Shown: piece after piece, positions 1 through 6,764 of the stretch
How positions within the stretch are numbered: the first letter of the stretch is position 1
Layout of the letters: the number at the start of each line of letters is the position of its first letter
Origin: Pseudomonadota bacterium
GTDB taxonomy: Bacteria; Pseudomonadota; Gammaproteobacteria; Pseudomonadales; Azotimanducaceae
Direction of reading: 5' to 3'
NCBI GenBank assembly: GCA_027621895.1
Contig: JAQCAK010000105.1
Coordinates: forward strand, 1 to 6,773
Length of the DNA: 6,773 nucleotides
Notes under the pieces: model-generated
Told to the model about the DNA's origin: nothing
The model's database searches: none
Seen by the model: the letters and a program-made list of their open reading frames with translations, nothing else
Position numbers and translations under genes: made by a program

Positions 1-50
1 GGAAAAACGCCCTGCAAATTATCGGGAACGTCCGGCGTAAATCCATCCAG

Positions 51-72
51 CGGGAGCCTTCGCCGGCTCCTG
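51..72 (-). terminator. hairpin directly after the last stop codon
   Basis: GGAGCC (53-58) and GGCTCC (65-70) form a perfect six-base stem around a six-base loop, extendable by a G-T and a C-G pair to eight (51-72). It begins immediately after the TAG at 75-73. On the transcribed strand no proper T run follows (the next bases are CTGGATGGATTT), so it is at best a weak intrinsic terminator or a 3'-end stabilising hairpin. Bases 1-50 show no gene I can recognise. Confidence 0.4.
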
Positions 73-522
73 CTAGGGATGGATATGGGCATACCCCTTC
101 TCGATCTCTTCGAGCATGTAGGCCACGCCCGTCTGAACACCGGTCACGCCATCCAGAAATTCAGGGCGTGTGCCGGTGTTTCTTTCCATGGTATCTACCG
201 TATTCAGGCAGACGAAAAAACGCACATCTGATGCCATCAGGCTGCGGATTCGTTCGGCGTTCGGATTGTCTCCGGACATCAGCATGTTGATACCGCCGGC
301 AAATGTCACCACTTCAATATCAATGACATCCGTACTGCCGTAATGCCGGATCAGGTTGTTGGCAACGTCCAGTGCCAGGCTGAACTTCGCCGGATCGTTA
401 TCACTGACCTGGAACAGTACGTGTTTATCGGCAAAGGGTTTGTCTGGATTGATGTCAGCCGCCTGGATTGAGATCGACAGCGCGAATAGCGGAAAGATCC
501 AAAATCTCGTCAACATCTTCAT
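73..522 (-). CDS. periplasmic DsrE/DsrF-like protein
   Basis: A 149-residue protein with a Sec signal peptide (about 1-22, cleavage near IQA-ADI) and a DsrE/DsrF-like fold pattern: HVLFQVSDNDPAKFSLALDV (34-53), IDIEVVTFAGGINML (67-81), DVRFFVCLNTV (99-109), and the end GVTGVQTGVAYMLEEIEKGY (125-144) with HIHP. C105 is the only cysteine and sits where many DsrE-like proteins keep a conserved one, so persulfide handling is conceivable. Its exact function is unknown. As last gene of the operon, 13 bases after soxB and with GGAG seven bases before the ATG at 522, it probably acts with the Sox proteins, perhaps as a sulfur carrier or protector. That role is inference. A TTG seven codons upstream at 543 is a poorer start. 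Confidence 0.85.
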   Translation of the reverse strand: MKMLTRFWIFPLFALSISIQAADINPDKPFADKHVLFQVSDNDPAKFSLALDVANNLIRHYGSTDVIDIEVVTFAGGINMLMSGDNPNAERIRSLMASDVRFFVCLNTVDTMERNTGTRPEFLDGVTGVQTGVAYMLEEIEKGYAHIHP

Positions 523-535
523 GTCAGTGCTCCGG

Positions 536-2275
536 TCAGGCAACCATGCCCGGGTTATTGTTGAGTCCCTTGATCAGGGGCGTATCCAATGAGTCAACGG
601 AGACCCGTTCATGATCACGGAGGTAATCAGCCACTACATCCCAGACGGGTGGTCCATCCGATGCACTGCCGACCGTGGCCCAGCCGGCCACCCGGTAGAC
701 CTTGTCCGGCATGATTGGCGTGCCATCCTTCAAGCGAAGTTCCGTTACCCGGCTGCCGAAGTCATGCCAGGGGTAACAGACGTAGTCCAGACCGCCGGTG
801 CGCACCATGTCGCCGCCCTGCTGATAATAGGGATCAGGCGTAAACAGGTTATCAGCGACGCTCTCCAGTATGGTCTTGAGTTCAGCACCCTTCATGTCAC
901 GAACATAGGTTTCAGGGTAGGTCATGCAGGTCTGGTCGAGGACCCGTTCCATGGTGACGACATCGCCCGGCAACACACTGGTACCCCAGCGAAACCCCGG
1001 GGACAGCGAAATCTCCGCATCCATTCTTTCCCTGAGCGCATCGCAGATCACCTGATCGAACGTACCGTTAAAGTTGCCCCGTCGGTACAGCAGGGAATCT
1101 GTCACCGCAAGCTCTTCACCCAGCTGCTCCAGGTAAGGTTTGCGCACAGCATCAATGTAAGCCTGCATGTCCCCGTCCGGCTCCAGCAGGTTGGCAAAAA
1201 CCGGCAGCAGCCGATACTGGTATCCCGAGACACCGTTCGCTCCAAACTCAAGGTCCAGCACGCCCACAAACTTGCCGTTGGACCCGGCATTGGTGACCAG
1301 CGTCGTACCACTGGCATTCCTCACCTCAACGGGTACGGGGACGCCGTCATGGGTATGGCCACCGAGTATCGCGTCAATGCCGGTGACCCGCGAGGCCAGC
1401 TTCAGGTCTACATCCATGCCGTTGTGTGACAACAGAATCACGGCATCCGGGCGCTCACTGCGCCTGATGGTTTCTACCAGCTCACTCAGCTCTGCTTCAC
1501 GGATACCAAATGTCCAGTCCGGTATGAACCGACCCGGATTGGCAATGGGAGTGTAAGGGAATGCCTGACCGATAACCGCAATACGCCGGCCATTCAGGGT
1601 TTTCATTGTATAGGGCTTGAAGACATGCCCGGTGTCCTCGTCATAAACATCGACTCCCTCGAACAGGGCTTCTTCCGTGGCAAGAATGTTCTGGGCGACA
1701 AATTCACCGCTGAAGCCAGCCACATTGGCAAGTACCTCATCGGCCAGATAGGTAAACTCCCAGTGACCGGTCATCACATCAACACCGAGTCGATTGCAGG
1801 CACCCACCATATCCTGGCCACGGGTCCACAGCGCTGTCCCTGAACCCTGCCAGGTATCCCCACCATCCAGCAGGAGAGCACCACCTGCCTCATCGCGCAA
1901 TTGCGCAACCAGCGTTGCCAGGTGACTGAAACCTCCCACCCTGCCGAACCGCTCCGCGGCCTCGGTAAAATCGAGGCACGTATAGGCGTGCTCGAGCCGG
2001 GGTGACATTGCCGGCAGAACCGCCAGCAGGTTCTTACCCACGCGGTGCGGCAACTGACCTTTGGCGGGCCCTATACCCAGATTGACACTGGGCTCCCTGA
2101 AATAAACAGGCTCGAGCTGTGCATGGGTATCGGTGATATGCAGCAGGCGTGCGCTGCCAAATTTCGGCAATCGATACAGGTCCTCCGGTCGACTGCCTGC
2201 CAGACTGGAGCAACCCGACAGTGAGGCCACTACCCCGGCTTTCGCGAGGAGCGCCAGGAACTCTCTTCTGTCCAT
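536..2275 (-). CDS. soxB: SoxB, thiosulfohydrolase (di-manganese)
   Basis: A 579-residue periplasmic hydrolase that releases sulfate from the sulfonate group bound to SoxYZ. It belongs to the metallophosphatase / 5'-nucleotidase superfamily. Visible motifs are HITDTHAQLEP (46-56, metal ligands D49 and H51), LLLDGGDTWQGSG (135-147), the SoxB-specific GHWEFTY (170-176, replacing GNHEF of nucleotidases), SHNGMD (283-288) and GGHTHD (305-310). The C-terminal 5'-nucleotidase-type domain fills roughly 380-560. The N-terminus has a Tat motif (DRREFLALL, 2-10) followed by LSGC (19-22), a consensus lipobox, so a lipid-anchored form is plausible. The start at 2275 follows soxK by 26 bases with GGAGG five bases upstream, suggesting independent strong initiation. 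Length is normal. Confidence 0.96.
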   Translation of the reverse strand: MDRREFLALLAKAGVVASLSGCSSLAGSRPEDLYRLPKFGSARLLHITDTHAQLEPVYFREPSVNLGIGPAKGQLPHRVGKNLLAVLPAMSPRLEHAYTCLDFTEAAERFGRVGGFSHLATLVAQLRDEAGGALLLDGGDTWQGSGTALWTRGQDMVGACNRLGVDVMTGHWEFTYLADEVLANVAGFSGEFVAQNILATEEALFEGVDVYDEDTGHVFKPYTMKTLNGRRIAVIGQAFPYTPIANPGRFIPDWTFGIREAELSELVETIRRSERPDAVILLSHNGMDVDLKLASRVTGIDAILGGHTHDGVPVPVEVRNASGTTLVTNAGSNGKFVGVLDLEFGANGVSGYQYRLLPVFANLLEPDGDMQAYIDAVRKPYLEQLGEELAVTDSLLYRRGNFNGTFDQVICDALRERMDAEISLSPGFRWGTSVLPGDVVTMERVLDQTCMTYPETYVRDMKGAELKTILESVADNLFTPDPYYQQGGDMVRTGGLDYVCYPWHDFGSRVTELRLKDGTPIMPDKVYRVAGWATVGSASDGPPVWDVVADYLRDHERVSVDSLDTPLIKGLNNNPGMVA

Positions 2276-2301
2276 TATCGCCTCCGTTTTCAGACTATCA
2301 G

Positions 2302-2604
2302 TCAGTTAGTGGGTACGCGTCCTCGCCAGGCCAGCTTCTCCCGCTCTGCCTGCTCGACTGATGCCCGGGCGGAACGATAGGCGCGTTCTGCCAGTTCTGC
2401 CGCCGTCTCAACATCATCTGCGGCAAGTGCCTGCCGGGCCTCGCTGATCAGGCGAGGTGTCATGACCCAGCTGTTCTGAGCCGCCCTCGCCTGCTCATAG
2501 ACGGCCTCGGCAGCCTCAAGGCGACGGGAAACTTCCGAGGCCGTGGGTTCTGCAGCCACCGGAAAAGTGATCAGCATGGCTGTCAGCATCAGGAATCTCA
2601 TCAT
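2302..2604 (-). CDS. soxK: SoxK (SAXB), SoxAX-binding protein
   Basis: A 100-residue small exported protein placed between soxA and soxB. It has a signal peptide (about 1-18, MMRFLMLTAMLITFPVAA) and then a mostly alpha-helical, alanine- and glutamate-rich body with EARQALAADDVETAAELAERA and ending near QAEREKLAW. There are no cysteines or cofactor motifs. Size, helical character and the A-K-B position match SoxK/SAXB, known in other bacteria to bind SoxAX and raise its activity. The start ATG overlaps the soxA second-frame stop (ATGATG), and the upstream Shine-Dalgarno is weak, so it probably relied on coupling to soxA. The assignment depends on context and the helical pattern more than on a unique motif; a DUF4398-like helical protein is the alternative. 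Confidence 0.78.
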   Translation of the reverse strand: MMRFLMLTAMLITFPVAAEPTASEVSRRLEAAEAVYEQARAAQNSWVMTPRLISEARQALAADDVETAAELAERAYRSARASVEQAEREKLAWRGRVPTN

Positions 2605-3396
2605 TTTCTGCTCGCGGGTCCGTTGATGGGCATGCCGTTACTCATGAAGGTGAGGAAATACTCCAGGTTCCGATAGGGCTCACTCTGGTAAGGAAGTCCC
2701 TCGGCGCCGACCTGTTCATTACAGCGAACGAATCGTCGATGCAGCGCCCCCACTTCCTGCCCCTTGAATCGATACCTGGCCAATGCCCGCACTGAGTGTT
2801 TCTGCTCGCAGCTTCATGCCTGACATCTGCATATGGCAGTGACTGCAGGCAAAGTTAAGCTGCCCCCTGCGGGAATAATAGTACTGTTTACCAGCCGCAT
2901 AGGCCGCTTCAGCGTCCGCAGGCACTTTGATATCAATCAGGTTATCCCGGGAAACAAATGCGATATAAGCTGTCAGCTCGGCCAGCTCGTCACTGTCATA
3001 GGCAAGGGGTTCCTCTCCGTTGGCTGACCGGCAATCATTTACAGCCATTTCCAGCGTAACGACGGTGCCCCGGGATTCGTCGTACTGCGGATACAGGTGT
3101 TTGACAGCGCCTTCGTTTTCGAAACAGTCAGCATAGCCCTGGCCGTTGGCAAAAGGTGTCTGGAATAGACCTTCTCCATCATCGATCGCAAACTCGTAAG
3201 GGGGAAAGTCTTCCATCGCGAGCCACTGTTCCCGTTTTTCCGGATCCAGCGCATAGGCACCGTCGATGTGATCGTTGATCTCGTTATTCGGAAACCGCTG
3301 TTCGAAATAGGCCCTGAACGCCGCGAGGTCGGCCTCCGGGCCGGCAGTTGCCAGAAGCGGAAGTAACAGCAGTAGCAGCAGGCCCTGGCGCGCCAT
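2601..3396 (-). pseudogene. soxA: SoxA, monoheme cytochrome subunit of SoxAX, frameshifted
   Basis: SoxA carries the site where thiosulfate is joined to SoxY. The first frame (from 3396) encodes a signal peptide (about 1-18), a cysteine pair C91 and C122, GTVVTLEMAVNDCRSANGE, RRGQLNFACSHCH (heme site 184-188) and LRAETLSAGIGQV (to 208). It then leaves the family pattern and stops at 2721-2719, giving 225 residues. The next frame resumes the family with YRFKGQEVGALHRRF (from 2774), CNEQV (the presumed active cysteine), YRNLEYFLTFMSNG and INGPASRK, ending at 2601. The break lies at about 2772-2778. As I recall the family, several residues (a THFPV-like stretch) are also missing, which fits a deletion of about 17 bases and an original length near 270. 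Only one heme site is present, so this is the monoheme type. A real deletion and a sequencing or assembly error both remain possible. Confidence 0.85.
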
Positions 3397-3710
3397 TACT
3401 TCAGCACCAGCTCGCCAGAGGATGACTGACCCTGATTGTCCGTCCAGCTGACCTCGATAATGTCCCCGGGCTGGGCATTTCTGACCGTGAACGCGAAATA
3501 GGGATCTTTCGACACCGAGGCCCCCCATTCAGCAGTCATCACTTCTTTGCCGTTGTGTTTGCAGACGACCGTTTCGATGTAATGTGCGGGAATAAACGCG
3601 CCATCAGCATCCTTTCGAGTACCGGTTTCCATCGGATGTGGCATGAGGCACTTAATCTCTGCGACACCGTTTTTGGCGCGCCCACGAATCTTGACGGGTT
3701 TATCACTCAT
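3396..3710 (-). CDS. soxZ: SoxZ, partner subunit of SoxYZ
   Basis: A 104-residue immunoglobulin-fold protein that forms the SoxYZ heterodimer and helps present the SoxY arm to SoxAX, SoxB and SoxCD. Family landmarks are VKIRGRAKNGVAEIKCLMPH (6-25), HPMETGTRKD, IPAHYIETVVCKHNGKEV, EWGASVSKDPYFAF and the end segment GDIIEVSWTDNQG. There is no signal peptide, as expected for a subunit exported with Tat-borne SoxY. The start at 3710 lies four bases after the soxY stop, with GGAGG eight bases upstream sitting in the last codons of soxY. Its stop shares one base with the soxA start (TAATG). Length is normal for the family. Confidence 0.96.
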   Translation of the reverse strand: MSDKPVKIRGRAKNGVAEIKCLMPHPMETGTRKDADGAFIPAHYIETVVCKHNGKEVMTAEWGASVSKDPYFAFTVRNAQPGDIIEVSWTDNQGQSSSGELVLK

Positions 3711-3714
3711 GTTC

Positions 3715-4167
3715 TTATCCTCCACAGCCGCCGATGGTGACTTTCACTTCTTTCATCGTCATATAGACACGGTCACTGGTTTTGACCAGTGCCCTTGTGA
3801 TCGAACTGTCACCGATCTTGATCCGTGTACTGACATCGGCGACACAATGTTCGGACAGATTGAAGATGGCAGAGAGCGGATTCGGGTTGTTATCAACAAC
3901 CACGCAGATCTGCTGCACACCTTCAATGTCAGTGGAGACAGTGACCGGCACAACGGCGCCATTCTCCGCGATATCCGGCACTTTGAGCGTGATCGCATCG
4001 GATGCCTCAATGGGCATGTCACCGAACAGCTCACGCATCAGCGAGTCTGTATCCTTTGCCTTGAAAGCAGCGGTCGCCCTGGCCAGCACCCTGACAGGCA
4101 GGGTGACCAGTGCTGCGGCGGTGACGGCCGCCCGTAAAAACCAGCGTCTAGATCGTTTCATTGTCAT
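3715..4167 (-). CDS. soxY: SoxY, sulfur-carrying subunit of SoxYZ
   Basis: A 150-residue periplasmic carrier to which pathway intermediates are covalently bound. The C-terminus ends VTIGGCGG, the diagnostic swinging arm, with C148 the sulfur-binding residue. A Tat signal is visible (RSRRWFL at 5-11, hydrophobic stretch to about 28), fitting export of folded SoxYZ with SoxZ carried along. The core keeps family landmarks such as NNPNPLSAIFNLS and VSTRIKIGDSS. Two further cysteines, C88 and C108, are unusual as far as I recall. The start at 4167 follows soxX by seven bases with GAGG five bases ahead; a second ATG two codons later is possible. Length is normal. Confidence 0.96.
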   Translation of the reverse strand: MTMKRSRRWFLRAAVTAAALVTLPVRVLARATAAFKAKDTDSLMRELFGDMPIEASDAITLKVPDIAENGAVVPVTVSTDIEGVQQICVVVDNNPNPLSAIFNLSEHCVADVSTRIKIGDSSITRALVKTSDRVYMTMKEVKVTIGGCGG

Positions 4168-4174
4168 CGTTTCC

Positions 4175-4519
4175 TCACAGGGAGTAGACATACTCCAGTA
4201 TCCAATCAATCTGTTGCTCTGAAAGTACCGCATGTCGACCATAGGGCGGCATGACGGATTCGGGATTGCGCACCGTCGCATCCCAGATCTGTTCGCGCAG
4301 GCGACTCTTGTCCGGGTAACGCAGCTTCATCTGTATCAGGGGTGGGGCAACGGTACCGGTCATTTCGCCACCAGGCACAAAGTGGCAGGAAAGACAGTTA
4401 CCCTGGTCCGGGTCTGCAGCGATTGCCGCTCCTTTCTCGATATCCGATTCAGCGATGGCGCCGCAACCGGTCATCATCACCCAGGCCGCCAGCGCTGATT
4501 GCAAGGCCAGCCTGCTCAT
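4175..4519 (-). CDS. soxX: SoxX, monoheme cytochrome c of SoxAX
   Basis: A 114-residue periplasmic cytochrome c that pairs with SoxA; the complex joins thiosulfate oxidatively to SoxY, and SoxX takes up the electrons. One heme site is present (CLSCH, 42-46), with a distal axial-ligand motif VMPPYGRH (Met90) typical of SoxX. It is the short form of the family. The N-terminus is a secretory signal; cleavage after AIA (23) is the simple reading, but MTGC at 16-19 also resembles a weak lipobox. The start overlaps the soxD stop as ATGA, with GGAG seven bases upstream, so translation is probably coupled. The identity rests on the heme and Met motifs plus the position directly before soxYZ and soxA. 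Confidence 0.92.
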   Translation of the reverse strand: MSRLALQSALAAWVMMTGCGAIAESDIEKGAAIAADPDQGNCLSCHFVPGGEMTGTVAPPLIQMKLRYPDKSRLREQIWDATVRNPESVMPPYGRHAVLSEQQIDWILEYVYSL

Positions 4520-5415
4520 TGACTTTCTCCCACAAGATATTCAACCGCCCCGGTCACTTCCTGATCAGAGAGATTCATAAAACCGCCTTTTGGCGGCATC
4601 ATGCCGGCATCACCCTGAAAGCCTTCGATGGCATGCCTGACCATGACGTCCAGACCCTGGTCTATCCGCGTCTTCCAGGCACCGCGATCACCCCTGGCCG
4701 GGGCACCACCAATACCGGTTTCGTGACAGAGCGCGCAGGCCTGGGTATAGATGCCTTCACCGGCAGCAGGCCCGGCAGCCATGTTCGCTGCTGCTGCCGC
4801 TGTTGCCAGCTCAGCAGGCGGTTCCACGATAGACAGTACGCTGATGGCATCCGGATCCTTGCAGTCTTTCATGCAGCGGGTATTCCGGGTATCAGGACGA
4901 TCATCACGGAAGAAATTCGCCTGGTTGGGCATCTCGATGGCAGCGAGATTGTCCTGTGTGAGGACGAAATCATCGTCGACCAGGTCATTGAGATAGAGTA
5001 CATAGGCCGTCACCGCATAGACTTCATCGTCCTCGAGTGACTCGGGGCGGGTAAAAGGCATCGCCCGGTGAATATAGTCCCAGAGCGTGCTGGCATAGGG
5101 CCAGAAACTGCCCACGGTCTTGTGTGGCCGCATGTCGGTCAGGGTACCCTGACCACCTGCCAGCACAGGATAGCGCCCCACGCCTTCCCCAAAACTGCCG
5201 TGACATTCGGCACACTGCGCCTCGTAAAGCCATTCGCCATCTTCCACCGAACCGCTGCCGGGTGGCAGCCCCTTGCCATCCGGACGCACATCGATATCCC
5301 AACCGGCTATCTGCGCCGGGGTGGCAGGCTCACCGTAACCATAGTAGCCCGGTTCGCCGGCGAACGCGGGCATGCAGACAAGGAACATGATGAGGAAACT
5401 AGGAAATCTGGACAT
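4516..5415 (-). CDS. soxD: SoxD, diheme cytochrome c subunit of sulfane dehydrogenase
   Basis: A 299-residue electron-transfer partner of SoxC. A Sec-type signal peptide covers about 1-20 (cleavage near AFA-GEP). Domain 1 matches SoxD: ATPAQIAGWDIDVRPDGKGL, heme site CAECH (68-72), KTVGSFWPYA, and RAMPF with probable axial Met119. A cysteine pair (C181, C185, in RCMKDC) and an alanine-rich linker (about 200-220) follow. Domain 2 has heme site CALCH (227-231) and GMMPPKGG (271-278), with Met272 or Met273 the likely ligand; it resembles cytochrome c5. It is shorter than the roughly 380 residues I recall for Paracoccus SoxD. The start at 5415 lies inside the soxC end and is chosen for the signal peptide and for GGGAG eight bases upstream. 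Confidence 0.93.
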   Translation of the reverse strand: MSRFPSFLIMFLVCMPAFAGEPGYYGYGEPATPAQIAGWDIDVRPDGKGLPPGSGSVEDGEWLYEAQCAECHGSFGEGVGRYPVLAGGQGTLTDMRPHKTVGSFWPYASTLWDYIHRAMPFTRPESLEDDEVYAVTAYVLYLNDLVDDDFVLTQDNLAAIEMPNQANFFRDDRPDTRNTRCMKDCKDPDAISVLSIVEPPAELATAAAAANMAAGPAAGEGIYTQACALCHETGIGGAPARGDRGAWKTRIDQGLDVMVRHAIEGFQGDAGMMPPKGGFMNLSDQEVTGAVEYLVGESQ

Positions 5416-6700
5416 TGGCCACACTCCCGTCTGAACGCACCTGCCAGGTGTGAATCGCATTCTTGTGGTAGATCGAATTCGTTCCCCGGGCATCTCTGAG
5501 TTGCTGGTATGTCGGCTGAACATAGCCGGTTTCATCAACAGCGCGACTCTGCAGCAGCATGGGTGAGCCGTCCCAGTCGACCTCGACACCAAAACGGGTC
5601 AGGGATTTCGGCAATACGACGCTCGTGAACCTGGCTTCCCGCCAGTTGACGCCGCCATCCAGCGATACATCCACATGTTTGATCCGGCCGCGGCCGGACC
5701 AGGCAAGCCCCTCGATCCAGTACTTGCCCTTCTGGCGCCAGGGTTTTTCCGGACAGGGGCTCGTGATCACCGAGTTACATTCCTGCACATAGCTGAATTC
5801 CCGTGAGGTACCGTCCGCCAGCAGATCGGTGTACTTGGAAGTTTCCTCCCGGTGATACCAGGGCTTGTCACCGATTTCGAGGCGCCGCAGCCATTTCACG
5901 CAGGTGTTGCCCTCCCAGCCGGGATTGATCAGCCGCACGGGATAGCCCTGCTCCGGCCTGAGCATCTCGCCATTCTGGGCGTAGACAATCATGGCGTCGT
6001 CCAGGGCCTTGTCCATCGGGATGGAACGACTCATGTGAGCACCATCTGCGCCCTCAGCCAGAATCCAGCTGGCGTCTTTCTGCACGCCGACTTCTTCCAG
6101 CAGGGTCGACAGCATCACACCGGTCCATTCACAGCAGGCCAGCATGCCATGGGTAAACTGAACGCCTTCCATCTGTGCGCCCCGCCATTCCATACCACCA
6201 TTGGCGGGGCATTCCATGAAGCGAATCATGGAGGTGGACGGGAAGCGCATCAGGTCATCCATGGACAGGGTTATCGGCCGGTCCACCATGCCATGAATCA
6301 TCAAACGGTGCTGGGCAGGGTCAATCGCCGGCAGCCCCGCATGGTAACGCTCGAACACCAGACCGCTGGGGGTCACAATGCCCTTCAGGTCGGCCAGGGG
6401 CGTGAAACTGATGGAAGCAATCCGGTCAGCCGTGAGCCAGTCCACGGTGCGACGCTGAACATGCTGCTCGAACGGTGACGGCTGGCCGTAAGCATTCGTC
6501 AGTACGCCGGGACCCAGAGAGCGAGTCCAGGCAGGCACGTCGGGCGGCAGATTTCCAGCCACCGCCCTGGCTGCTGGCAACATGCCGGCAGCAGCGCCCC
6601 CAACCAGTCCCATGGAGCCCATGAGAAAGCGTCGGCGATCCAGCTCGACGCGGGATGCTCGAGCCGTCGGACCGTTGCTGGCGGAATCATCCTGGTTCAT
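5399..6700 (-). CDS. soxC: SoxC, molybdenum subunit of sulfane dehydrogenase
   Basis: This 433-residue protein is the catalytic molybdopterin subunit of periplasmic SoxCD, which removes six electrons from the sulfane sulfur bound to SoxYZ. A Tat signal is visible (DRRRFLMGS at 21-29, then a hydrophobic alanine- and glycine-rich segment ending near 49). The sulfite-oxidase-type molybdenum domain follows, with the presumed Mo-ligand cysteine C164 in FMECPANGGMEWRGAQ, the SoxC form of the family signature. A dimerisation-type domain fills roughly 320-425. Length is usual for SoxC. A SorA-type sulfite dehydrogenase is a related alternative, but the adjoining soxD and sox genes make SoxC much more likely. 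It is the first gene of the operon, behind a good Shine-Dalgarno, and its 3' end overlaps soxD by 17 bases. Confidence 0.95.
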   Translation of the reverse strand: MNQDDSASNGPTARASRVELDRRRFLMGSMGLVGGAAAGMLPAARAVAGNLPPDVPAWTRSLGPGVLTNAYGQPSPFEQHVQRRTVDWLTADRIASISFTPLADLKGIVTPSGLVFERYHAGLPAIDPAQHRLMIHGMVDRPITLSMDDLMRFPSTSMIRFMECPANGGMEWRGAQMEGVQFTHGMLACCEWTGVMLSTLLEEVGVQKDASWILAEGADGAHMSRSIPMDKALDDAMIVYAQNGEMLRPEQGYPVRLINPGWEGNTCVKWLRRLEIGDKPWYHREETSKYTDLLADGTSREFSYVQECNSVITSPCPEKPWRQKGKYWIEGLAWSGRGRIKHVDVSLDGGVNWREARFTSVVLPKSLTRFGVEVDWDGSPMLLQSRAVDETGYVQPTYQQLRDARGTNSIYHKNAIHTWQVRSDGSVANVQIS

Positions 6701-6710
6701 CTCTCTCTTC

Positions 6711-6715
6711 CCTCC
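6711..6715 (-). promoter_or_regulatory. Shine-Dalgarno of soxC
   Basis: GGAGG on the minus strand lies ten bases before the ATG at 6700-6698 and is followed by a purine-rich GAAGAGAGAG spacer. It decides the soxC start. An in-frame ATG at 6739-6737 would add 13 residues, would place this ribosome-binding site inside the gene, and has no comparable site of its own. Confidence 0.75.
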
Positions 6716-6758
6716 GGATATATCCAACGGACATATCATTAGATGAATTTGTTTGTAT

Positions 6759-6764
6759 ATTATA
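6759..6764 (-). promoter_or_regulatory. candidate -10 box upstream of soxC
   Basis: The minus strand reads TATAAT here, a perfect sigma-70 type -10 hexamer in a strikingly AT-rich stretch (about 6740-6773), whereas the coding DNA is GC-rich. A start site about seven bases downstream would give a leader of roughly 50 bases before the soxC start codon. A matching -35 box would lie past base 6773, outside the window, so only half the promoter can be inspected. AT-rich DNA produces such matches by chance, so this is a candidate only. No clear operator palindrome is visible. Confidence 0.45.

Noticed and set aside
611..1429. Long plus-strand reading frame of 272 codons opposite soxB
   Set aside because: It is fully antisense to a confidently identified SoxB, resembles no protein I know and has low-complexity shadow composition. 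The same applies to plus-strand frames at 4342-5040 (opposite soxD/soxX) and 5852-6478 (opposite soxC).
2291..2305. Short inverted repeat GACT-ATC-AGTC between soxK and soxB
   Set aside because: Arms of only four bases at the end of soxK; expected by chance and too weak for an operator or terminator.
2760..2785. Programmed ribosomal frameshift in soxA
   Set aside because: No slippery heptamer, stimulating Shine-Dalgarno or obvious downstream structure is at the junction, and residues of the family appear to be missing. SoxA is not known to use frameshifting.
2601..2792. Separate small gene starting at GTG 2792 inside soxA
   Set aside because: Its sequence is the C-terminal part of SoxA, it has no Shine-Dalgarno, and it would start within SoxA coding DNA. 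It is the second half of the frameshifted gene.
6701..6739. Upstream soxC start at ATG 6739
   Set aside because: The GGAGG at 6715-6711 fits the ATG at 6700, and the extra 13 residues would push the Tat motif far from the N-terminus.
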